Assembly: GCA_049999765.1 (NCBI GenBank)
Contig: JBNGIQ010007374.1
Location: 1-20,891 of the forward strand
Direction of reading: 5' to 3'
Length of the DNA: 20,891 nt
From: Phaeoceros laevis
Taxonomy: Eukaryota; Anthocerotophyta; Anthocerotopsida; Notothyladales
The first letter of the stretch is position 1, and each line of letters begins with the position of its first letter. Below, piece after piece: positions 1 through 7,679 of this stretch. Position numbers and translations under genes: made by a program. Under the pieces are notes generated by a model, which was not told the origin of the DNA, ran no database searches, and saw only the letters and a list, made by a program, of their open reading frames with translations.

Positions 1-587
1 GCCCCGCCGAGCCGTCGCCGCGGCCACCTGCGAGATCTGCCTGGAACTCAAGCCCGGCCACCGCTTCCAGGCCGTCAAGGCGTGCAAGCACAGCTTCTGT
101 CGCGCCTGCCTGTCCCTGTACGTGAGCAGCAAGGCGGCGGCGCCGGTGCGGTGCCCGCAGCCCGGGTGCGCGGCCCATCTGTGCCGGGAGGACTTCCGCG
201 GCCTGAAGCTGGCGCCGGCCGTGGCCGCGCGGGTGCTGCCGCCCGCGGCCGACGAGGACCCCGACGCGGCGGTGAGCGCCGCGCTCAGGGACGCGCGCTG
301 CGAGGTCAAGTTCGCGGAGATGGTGGCGGAGCGCGGGTGGAAGGCGTGCCCCACCTGCAGCAGAGTCATCGAGCGCACCGGGGGCTGCAACACCGTCGAG
401 TGCCGGTAACTTTTCTTCATATCCCGATTCAGCCGGTTGTCGTTTCCAGAAACCCATGGACCCATCCACCCATGGACGGACGGACGATCCACAAACTTCT
501 TCGTCTTTTGGTTGCAGCTGCGGTACAATGTTTTGTTACAACTGCGGAGAAGACCTAGCTCGGTGCGAGGGGTGCGGTAACCCTTGA
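1..587 (+). CDS. RBR-type E3 ubiquitin ligase, 3' end, IBR domain apparently missing (partial at left edge)
   Basis: RBR ligases take ubiquitin from an E2 onto a cysteine of their last RING-like (Rcat) domain and pass it to a substrate. Reading from base 2, the first exon shows a RING1 with CEIC (29-40), CKHSFCRAC and a later CPQPGC. The Rcat follows with CPTC (from 347) and TGGCN, whose cysteine at 386-388 is the expected catalytic residue. The frame meets a stop at 407, but removing a GT-AG intron at 406-517 (112 bases) restores it and gives ECRCGTMFCYNCG, the exact rest of an Rcat, with a stop at 585-587. In the family an IBR domain separates RING1 from Rcat. Here only about 45 residues without a cysteine ladder lie between them. 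The exon is very GC-rich compared with the rest of the window. The start lies beyond the left edge. The family call is firm; activity is uncertain. Confidence 0.85.
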
Positions 588-940
588 CCATTTCGCCAGC
601 ACCTGTTTCGCTCGAGACGTGCCACTGCTCATCGTCCATGAATTAACATTACTTGAAGTTGAAACAATAATAATCATACGTGCCTAATGCAGCAGTGCAT
701 TATTTTTAAGAAAGAAAGAACTTCTCGGTCCATGGCAGGGTTGAGCGAGGCAGTGGCTACATGGCAGCGCGAGCTGGCTACCCAGCAGACTGTCCTGCCA
801 TTATCGAAATAGACACGTCCTGACTAGCGTCTTAATATTGATAGATCTACCTCTGACGACACACACCACACCGTCGACATCGCTCGCCGGTAACAAAGCC
901 ATCGATCCATGTGAGACTCGATCAAAAGCTCGAGGCACCG
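588..940. other. Intergenic, no gene seen
   Basis: This stretch follows the stop of the RBR ligase gene and ends where the first dioxygenase-derived repeat begins. It holds short purine-rich runs near 707-722 and no reading frame, RNA gene or repeat that I can support. Confidence 0.5.
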
Positions 941-1197
941 ACTCGCTACGTACAGGACTGACTGTACATGAAAGCGCTCATGCATGCAAACATGCCTGAT
1001 GCATCAACCGCAGCAGAAGGCTTAGCAGGTGCAGGTGCAGGTGCCGGGTGAAGGCGGAGGCGAAACTAGTTCAAGAACAAGAGCAGAGTGTTCCCCTCCT
1101 CGCTCCCTCGCCTTTTGATGGCCTCCGCGAACTCTGCCACCGTGAAACTGCGCCTCGCCCATCAGCTCCGGGGGCAGCCACGATGACGGTCTCCGGA
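941..1197 (-). pseudogene. Dioxygenase C-terminal fragment, copy A (direct repeat of 3488-3762)
   Basis: This block matches 3488-3762 base for base over long stretches. Shared landmarks are actcgctacg at the left end, catgaaagcgctcatgcatg, and gacggtctccgga at the right end. In the other copy the minus strand encodes the C-terminus of a 2-oxoglutarate/Fe(II) dioxygenase-like protein. This copy has lost roughly 24 bases inside the coding part, after gtgaaactgcg, and has other substitutions, so the frame is broken. It also carries one extra gcaggt unit near 1028. No other part of a dioxygenase lies next to it, so it is a duplicated fragment, not a gene. Confidence 0.6.
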
Positions 1198-1982
1198 AGT
1201 GGTACTACCATAGAATTGAAGGATCGTTACATGTGCACGTGGGAGTCTCTATTGTATATAGGGGAAAAAGACAGCATTAATTGTCGACAATATGTATCAA
1301 TTGGTGGCTTAGCAGTTGTAGTTGGATGATTATGGTGTAGCAACTCCACATGGGAATTGAACACCCCGCACAACGATAATGGTGTTAGTCTATCGTCATA
1401 ATCCATCAAAGTATATCAAAATTGTAGTTTATCTCAAAAGTTTACCAAGAAGGCTTGCTAAACTTTAGGCACCTATCCTCAGTGTAAAGTCTTGTAGCCT
1501 ATTATAGGCGTTATTCAAATTAAATTATCTTAGCTCCACACTCTAAAGTCTTGTACTGTATTATTGGCATTATTCGAACTCCAATTAGATTGTCCTAGCT
1601 CCACAAGCATATGCAACTTTAGTCATTCGACTAATTTAACTATCTTTAACTATCATGGTTACTTAGTATCTATTAATTAGTAGGTACTTTATCCATGAAC
1701 ACTTCTCGTAGAATTCTCATGAACAATTTCTCATAGATCCATTTGCATATCCAAAGTTACACAATGAATTTGTCCAAAATTAAGACTTTGCAAAAACATC
1801 CCGGAATTGGTGGAGTACTAGTCCCGATACAAGCATTATTGTACCTCTATTGTTATTAAGGAGATGCAGCGCATAAAACTAACGCTATTGTGTTTGAGGA
1901 ACTCAGTACTAGTGTCGAGTACTAGTGCAATCCATAACTAAGTCTTTGGTTTTTGGAACCTCTGCTAGCCAGGCCTTCCTGG
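1198..1982. other. AT-rich intergenic stretch, nothing recognised
   Basis: The region lies between dioxygenase copy A and the stop codon of the unrecognised minus-strand gene. It is AT-rich, with a loosely repeated phrase around taaagtcttgta at about 1485-1495 and 1544-1554. The left part reads openly on the plus strand only by chance continuation out of the repeat. I see no gene. Confidence 0.45.
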
Positions 1983-3545
1983 CTACCACATTTCAGGGTT
2001 ATTCTTTTCATCGTCTTTTGAAGCCTTGCACCTTTTAGCGGGTGGTTGCTTCGTCTCGCGTGTACTACCAGGTCCTGCACATGAAAGATGCAAGACAATC
2101 ATTTAATCAAAACTCAATGTGCATTAACTAACTGTGCTGATTTCCTCAAAACAAAGAGGACAGTCTCTTAGTCTGTATCCTTACCTTGTGGCACACTCAA
2201 CTTCAGTTCCTCTGAAGGAATGATATCTGCAAGTATTTTGTCAAAATCTTCCCTCAAAAATTTTTCCACTGACCGCTTCTCGCATCTGTGCGCCATTTCG
2301 ACACTACAAAATAAAGACTCTAAGCAATGAATGAATGTCAAGACTAACCGCACTTGCATATATAGTAACTCTGGTGGGTTTTTTGTCCAAGCTTAAAGAA
2401 GCTCCTTACAAGTAGTTAATATTTTAAGAATGTTTATTAGCCTTTCACCAATCTCCAAGGATGTACTATTCGAAGGGATGAAGATCTAGCTCTAGTTGGA
2501 GGCCTTTAATATCATGAATACTATGCTAAAAAAAGATGACCGAAATATGGATGGCATTTTATATGCATTGGCTTCTGCAATGACAGAATAACTTACATCG
2601 GGCTCTTCTAAAGATGGGTAATTCAACGAAGAGTTCACACATATCATATCACTTTCTCACCTTCAAAGATATTATATGGTATATTTTTTTCAATTGGTTT
2701 ATTTTTGACGTTGTTAGGTGTTTTGCATTGAGTACCCTCAGGGTGAGGTATAGTACACCAGTCTTTGAGTTACTAATTGACTTCCCGTGGGGTGTGCCAA
2801 TCTAGTGGCTCTTTTGAAGATGTTTGGAACCGTGGTGCACGTGGGGACACTTTGATCAAGGTGGGCTTGATGCTCTTTGCCTTATAAGGTGAAGAGCATC
2901 AACGCCACCTTGATCAAAAGAGCCATCACATGTGGACGAGCTATCACTTAATTAAGTGATAGCTCGTCCAAGTATGATGGCTCTTTTAAATTTAATTTTG
3001 AATTTTAATTTGGAGGAGATGTTTGAATTCTTGGTGTATATGTTGATCAAGCTGTCATTCGTCCTCAGGTGTATACGGGAAAAAGTCATGCGGATTCGAT
3101 TTTCATCCCAAGCTGGATCAACTTCCACAAAGAAAGTCTCCGGAGTTTTACATGCCATTAGAGTTGTCTCCTGAAACCCTTCGCCCACAAAAGCTCTATT
3201 CGTTTGTGTCGCCATGTCTAGAGCTCCATCTCCTTCTCCTGTTTTAGAAGCGGTTGCATTAGCATCTGTTACAAGCTTGCAAACGGATGGAGGGATATCA
3301 TCAAGGCTCCTAGTCTTGCCCTCTTGCAGCCAAGTCTTCACAAATTCGCGACTCACTTTTGTAGCTACTTCTTTGATACGATCATCTGAAACTAAGGTTT
3401 GCTTACCAAACTCAACACTTACTTCTTCAAGAACAAAGTCTGCTTCCGGAGCTCGTGAAGCTTTCAATAGATCGCAATAAGGTGTGAACTCGCTACGAAC
3501 ACGACTGACTACAATGTACATGAAAGCGCTCATGCATGCAAACAT
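1983..3545 (-). CDS. Unrecognised plant gene, three or more exons, minus strand
   Basis: I do not recognise this protein. Three stretches look like coding exons in order on the minus strand. The first is an open frame within about 3083-3545 (upper limit unsure), with acidic helical sequence such as ADFVLEEVSVEFGKQTLVSD and a later MATQTNRAFVGEGFQETTL. The second is an exon at 2303-2185, flanked by TTTTGTAG and GTAAGG, encoding FLREDFDKILADIIPSEEL. The third is a last exon at 2074-1983 after GTGCAG. Exons two and three join in frame across the intron and end in a basic then acidic tail, KQPPAKRCKASKDDEK, finishing EMW-stop. The basic run could be a nuclear localisation signal. I could not fit a donor that joins the first exon to the second in phase, so another exon or a break may lie between them. 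The 5' end touches dioxygenase copy B, so the start is unsure. Confidence 0.4.
2807..2987. repeat. Two adjacent long palindromes (hairpin or cruciform-forming element)
   Basis: The first palindrome has 24-base arms at 2854-2877 and 2892-2915 differing at two positions. Its 14-base loop itself contains the perfect palindrome CCTTATAAGG. The second starts at the next base: 36-base arms at 2916-2951 and 2952-2987 with no loop, centred on TTAATTAA, with three or so mismatches. GGCTCTTTT occurs at 2807-2815 and 2979-2987 and as its complement at 2916-2924, so the left flank can compete for the same partner. The layout resembles a foldback or miniature inverted-repeat element in the presumed intron of the minus-strand gene. 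No target-site duplication was confirmed. Confidence 0.7.
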
Positions 3546-3860
3546 GCCTCATGCATCAACCGCAGCAGAAGGCTTATTAGCAGGTGCAGGTGCCGGGTGA
3601 AGGCGGAGGCGAAACTGGTTCAAGAACAAGAGCTGAGTGTTCCCCTCCTCGCACCCTCGCCTTTTGGTGGCCTCAGCGAACTCTGCCACCGTGAAACTGC
3701 GGTACACCGCGGGGTGGGCCGCGTCCTCCAGCTCCGGGGCAGCCACGTTGACGGTCTCCGGAGGCGGCAGGTAAAAAATGGCGTAGATAATAATTCCTTG
3801 CGTGGCGTTGCAGCTTTCGGCGTCGTTACCTCCTCCTACAGGGCCAGTGCGACCGAGTCT
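3488..3860 (-). pseudogene. 2-oxoglutarate/Fe(II) dioxygenase C-terminal fragment, copy B
   Basis: Read on the minus strand to a stop at 3549, this encodes the tail of a plant 2-oxoglutarate-dependent dioxygenase. It shows SCNATQG, then YLPPPETVNVAAPELED, then HPAVYRSFTVAEFAEA, which matches the family pattern of a proline-rich strand, an ELVD-HP-YR-FT segment and a final helix. The substrate-binding RxS expected just before the PPP strand reads as isoleucines and a tyrosine. The iron-binding HxD and its partner histidine are not present upstream. It is therefore an isolated, decayed C-terminal piece. It lies head to head with the PDI copy, and bases 3488-3762 are duplicated at 941-1197. The family call rests on pattern memory and could be wrong in detail. 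Confidence 0.5.
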
Positions 3861-3953
3861 TCTGAGCTGCAGGAGACTACTTTGTGGCGTCAGCTGGGGC
3901 GGGCCGCGCCATACCACCTGCAGCACCACTTTCGGGTTTTGCAGGGTTTGGAG

Positions 3954-5199
3954 ATGAAGATGCAGTGGCGGGTGGCAGGGTTGTTGCTGCTTTTGATAGC
4001 GCTCCCACGGGGTGGCCTGGTTTCCGGGGAGGAGGCGGCGGCGGAGGGGGATGAGGTTCTTCCGACATTGAAGAGTTTGCAATCGAAGGAGTACAAGGGC
4101 ACGGTCCGTGACGCTGTTTATGAGGAGCTCAAGTCGGCTGAGGAGGCTAAGGCGTTCACTGCAAGTGCTCCCGTCACAATTGTAGGTCTATTTGAGGAGT
4201 TTGAGGGTGATGACTACTCGCGGTTCGTCATCGCCGCAGAGTCTCTACGGTCGGACTACCTGTTTGCACACACTAAGGACCCTTCCCACCTCCCTGGGGA
4301 GCTCAAGGCACCGGCAGTGGGACTCTTCAAGAACTTCGATGAGGGATTCGTCAGCACCAAGGACTTGGCGTTGGAGGCGTTGACAGCTTTTCTGGAAGAG
4401 GAGAGTTTCCCTTTGGTATTGGAGATGAACTGGGAAGCGGCACAACTTCCCTTCTTACTCAGGTTCTGGAACAACTCTGACTCCAAGATCTTCTTCCTGG
4501 TGGACTACAAGCTGGACAACATCGACGAGTACAAGAAAATCTACGCTGATCTGGCCAAGGCCAACAAGGGCAAGGGATTGAGGTTTTCGATTGCCGATTC
4601 GGGAGACTCTGACAGCCTGATGTCCTTCGGGGTTGAGAAGGACGTCACCCCGGTCCCCATCGCACGTGACGTCAATGGCCAGAAGTTCATCAAGGAGAAG
4701 GTTCAGGCATCGGAGATGGGGTCCTGGTTCAGCGATTATTTGGAGGGGAAACTGAAGGCATATATCAAGTCTGAGCCTATCCCCGAGACCAATGATGAGC
4801 CTGTGAAGATCGTTGTTGCCAAGACTCTGAACGAGACTGTGAGTGAAGGCAAGTTTGTGCTTTTGGAGTTCTATGCCCCCTGGTGTGGGTGGTGCGAGAA
4901 GTTGGCCCCCACATTGGAGGAAGTGGCTGTTCACTTCAAGGATAGCCCGGATGTGCTGATAGCCAAATACGACGCTACAGCCAATGATGTCCCCAAGGGT
5001 GTGTACGATGAGGATGTGTACGATGTTCCCAACTGTGTACTTGCACACTGCCTCAGGAAAGCTCCTGACATACGATGGAGATCGTAGCAAGGACGACATC
5101 ATAGCTTTCATTGAAAAGCATAGAAATCCTGTTTCTGCTAGCCACTTGGAGTCAGTAACCAAGCCTTCGTCAGAAGAGAGATATGCGACGAGCCTGTGA
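3954..5199 (+). pseudogene. Protein disulfide isomerase copy, intronless, first thioredoxin domain lost, frameshifted
   Basis: PDI forms and shuffles disulfides in the endoplasmic reticulum and normally has domains a-b-b'-a' and a KDEL-type tail. From the ATG at 3954 there is a signal peptide (hydrophobic run VAGLLLLLIAL), then an acidic stretch. The sequence then jumps straight to EYKGTVRDAVYEELKSAEEA, which belongs after the first active site. Domains b and b' follow (GLFEEF, RSDYLFAHTKDPSHLP, SEPIPETNDEPVK), then a' with APWCGWCEKLAP, where the usual site is CGHC. The frame is lost between about 5013 and 5030. The rest (FPTVYLHTASGKLLTYDGD, FIEKHRNP) continues in another frame to a stop at 5199 with no KDEL-like end. 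No intron is seen over 1.2 kb, which suggests a retrocopy. It is most likely non-functional. Confidence 0.85.
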
Positions 5200-5228
5200 A
5201 GATCGTTGTTGCCAAGACTCTGAACGAG
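4797..5228 (+). repeat. 39-base exact direct repeat inside and after the PDI copy
   Basis: Bases 4797-4835, from the linker between the b' and a' domains of the PDI copy, recur exactly at 5190-5228, just where the PDI reading ends. The repeat starts at a shared GAGC that overlaps the end of the PDI reading. This suggests a short-homology join or local slippage during decay of the locus. The sequence after the second copy turns into a PPR relic. Confidence 0.85.
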
Positions 5229-5251
5229 TACCTCAACTCTTCGCCTTATTA

Positions 5252-5600
5252 GTGCGAGCAGGGGATGGGTCAGGAAGCCCTTACTATCTACAGTAGTAGT
5301 ATGCAACAAGCAGCCCTACTCACTCCCGATTCTGTCACGTTTGCATGCCTCCTGCAGGCAAGCGCAGGTGTAGGTGCACCAGCTCTGCATCATGGAAAGC
5401 AGCTCCATGCACAGATACAAGGAGAGAACTCCAAGATGATGTGGATGTAGGCGCCAGCCTGATCAGCATGTACGCAAAGTGTGCAAGTATGGAGACTACT
5501 CAAAGAGTTTCTGACAAGCTTTTTTGCAGAAGAACTTGGTGACCATGATTTCAGGCCATACCCAGCAGGGAATGGCTGAACTGCAACGCCCATTTGCGAA
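5252..5600 (+). pseudogene. PPR protein relic 1
   Basis: PPR proteins bind organellar RNA through tandem repeats of about 35 residues. Here the plus strand shows GMGQEALTIYSSSMQQA, then VTFACLLQASAGVGAPAL, then HHGKQLHAQIQ. After a stop and a frame change come VGASLISMYAKCASMETT and QKNLVT, with a final SGHTQQGMAE. These are typical L and S motifs of the PLS class, read in at least two frames with stops between them. The piece abuts the broken PDI copy. Confidence 0.75.
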
Positions 5601-5919
5601 TCGATGCACACGATACCCATCCCTTACCACAATGTCTCTCTGTTCAAGCCTTGAAGACTTTAACCAGTCAAGATTGCTTTGAACAATTTGTTTGTTACAA
5701 ATGGGAAGTGCCAAATGGACAACTTCCAAAACACATGTACAGTTCACAATGTGCCAACCCACTTTTGACACTAGTCGTATGTTGGACGTTACCACAAATG
5801 TGCAACAAAGTTTCAAGAGGACTAGGACCCCTGCTAAAGGCTCATTTGTACAATGAAGATCACTCCTTCGAATCAGGAACAGCAGGTTTGCTTCCAAAGA
5901 AGCCTATTCATGAATCTGA
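5601..5919. other. 3' flank of the LEA gene, nothing else recognised
   Basis: This interval lies between PPR relic 1 and the stop codon of the minus-strand LEA gene. It is the expected place for that gene's 3' untranslated region. A 159-residue open frame crosses it on the plus strand, but its product has no recognisable pattern and it runs antisense through LEA exon 2. Confidence 0.4.
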
Positions 5920-6344
5920 TCAGTGGTTCTCGTTGTTGCCCGTCACGTTGCCAATCACTTCCTTCACCTTGTCCCCAGCCTGGAAGGAGTTTACACGGTG
6001 CGTTAGGTTCAATCAAAACATGAACTCAGGACTCGGCATACATTGGCAAAAGCAGCAGAGAGTAGCCCAGTAAATACATATTCTGTATGGACAAGGCAAA
6101 GATTCTGAATTCCAACCTGCTGGAGGACGCTTCCGGTCTTGTCCTTGGCCTCCTGGGCCTTCTGCTGGGTAGCGCCGGTGGCATCAGAGGCGCCCTGCTT
6201 GGTCTGATCCCACTTCTCCTGCCCAGCTTGGCCAACCTGGCCGGCCTTGTCCTTGGCCGTCTGCCCCAACCCGCTGGCCTCATGCTTCGCCTCCTCGGTC
6301 TTGTAGGAAGCCGTGTCCTTGGTCTGCTGGTACTGGTCCGCCAT
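5920..6344 (-). CDS. Group-3 LEA (late embryogenesis abundant) protein, two exons
   Basis: LEA group-3 proteins are small, very hydrophilic and disordered in water, and protect cells during drying. Exon 1 (6344-6117, 76 codons) begins MADQYQQTKDTASYKTEEAK and continues with 11-residue-like units such as GQTAKDKAGQVGQAGQEK and TQQKAQEAKDKTG. It ends in phase at CTCCAGCAG before GTTGG. Exon 2 (5979-5920) follows CTTCCAG and reads AGDKVKEVIGNVTGNNENH-stop. The 95-residue product lacks cysteine and has no signal peptide, so it is probably cytosolic. Without the splice the frame runs on into hydrophobic sequence, which supports the intron (5980-6116). A longer in-frame start at 6419 would add a non-LEA leader, so I prefer 6344. 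The gene looks intact. It diverges from the F-box gene at 7680. Confidence 0.9.
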
Positions 6345-7679
6345 TGCACTTCTGTGCAGTAGAATGAGTACTTGCCCTGGTGCCGAATTGAACAAGCGAG
6401 CGAGCAAGCGCGGAATCAACAGGAGGAGCTCGAAAGTAGGAGCAGAGCAACAGCTGAAAGACTCTGAAATGCGGAGGAACGAATTGGTTGCAAGGCAGAT
6501 ATCGGCTGGTGCTATTTGTAGCGAAAATGGCCTCTGCCACTAGCTTCGTGTCACCGGCAGCGCCCGCCAGAACTCGAGCTCTGTCCAACCGATCGAAGGC
6601 GTGACACCTGGCTGGTCCACCGGCCTAATGAGCCTTCTCATCCAGTACTCTCATGCTTATCAACGTATGCACTGTTATCAACCGCCATGCCATGTGTCGG
6701 GTGATGTGGTGTCTTCTAGATACAAAGGAGACCGGATACTGTCTTAAAGACTCTCCACCTGGCACCGGCAGGAATTACCGTTTACCATGTGCACGTCCCG
6801 AGACATTTTTTTGGATGGCTCAATTTTCCAAGGGAATAAAAAGCAGAGTGCAACAAGGGGTTCGATGTAGGAGCAGACCGTCCAACCCAGTCTTATTGTT
6901 GTGCCTGGTGGGCGCTCTGCGAGAAACACTTCCTGCAGCGGGTGAGATTGAAGCCCTGAGCCACCTAAGTGGGAAGGAGTGCTGTGGGAAATGCCAAGCA
7001 TCCCTGAAGAGAGGAATGCCACCAAAAGAGCTTCCGGATATGTATGGCGGGACTTTTTCTCAGATCCTCACAGTGGTGGGACAACAGATGGATGAAGCGA
7101 ACTGCTGTTTTTAAGCATCTCTCTAGCATGAGCGTTTCTTTCCACAAGCTCTGGCACATACAATTAGGTCAGTTCATTAACATTAAAACTACAGTTCCGG
7201 AATCGGACGTTCACGGTCTGCTGAAAAGCGAGATGTCACTGCCAAGCTATGACCTTTCATGTCGTTGCAGCCTGGTCGTACGATTCTCTTGCAAATCTCT
7301 TTCCTCTAGCCCTCTAGCCCGTCCTTCCATTGGGATTACGCTCCTTCCTTCTTCGGCCTTGAGTGGCACAGGAGGAGGCGTCACCAGCGGCTCCACTTCC
7401 CAACACGGCAGCAGAGAGACTGTAATTGGAGGGCCCACCAACAATACCAGCATGCGGAAATGCCAATGCCATTGCGGACGTACTGTGTCTACTGCCCAAG
7501 AGCCTGAGAGGAGAAGGGTTGGCGGCTAGGGTGGTTCTCTTTTGGTTGGCACAGCACTTCCGCCGGTCCTTGCCAGTTTGAAGTGTGATCCTGGCTGGCG
7601 TAGACACAAGTTGTGGTGGCACTGCGTCGTCCTGACTTCACTCTCAGTCGCAGTTTTCCAGCGCGAGAAGTCACGGACT
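6345..7679. other. Divergent intergenic region between LEA and F-box genes
   Basis: This 1.3 kb stretch separates two genes transcribed away from each other, so it should hold both promoters and 5' leaders. I see no convincing TATA box or a clean abscisic-acid response element. Bases about 7018-7120 are a dispersed repeat also found near 11408-11535. Open frames here (for example 6653-7114 plus, 7314-7622 minus) have no recognisable protein pattern. Confidence 0.5.
7018..7120 (+). repeat. Dispersed repeat, copy 1 (matches 11408-11535)
   Basis: The phrases gactttttctcagatcct and ggacaacagatggatgaagc occur here and at about 11446-11505 in the same order and orientation, with small insertions between them, including the shared start gccacca and shared end ttttaagca. 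No protein is recognised in it. It may be a piece of a decayed mobile element or of a sequence that travels with PPR copies, since copy 2 lies just before a PPR relic. Confidence 0.65.

Noticed and set aside
941-3762. LTR retrotransposon with the two repeats as LTRs
   Set aside because: The repeats encode a dioxygenase tail. I see no primer-binding site, polypurine tract, gag or pol in the interval, and the right copy extends into more dioxygenase sequence.
4455-5309. Long minus-strand frame (284 residues) opposite the PDI copy
   Set aside because: It is antisense to clear PDI sequence, has no recognisable pattern, and repeats part of itself only because of the 39-base duplication.
6087-6362. 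Plus-strand frame rich in LLG and LVL, resembling a membrane peptide
   Set aside because: It is the antisense of the LEA exon, whose lysine and glutamate codons give leucine-like codons on the other strand.
6653-7114. Plus-strand frame of 153 residues between the LEA and F-box genes
   Set aside because: No recognisable motif, odd composition, and its end is made of the dispersed repeat shared with 11408-11535.
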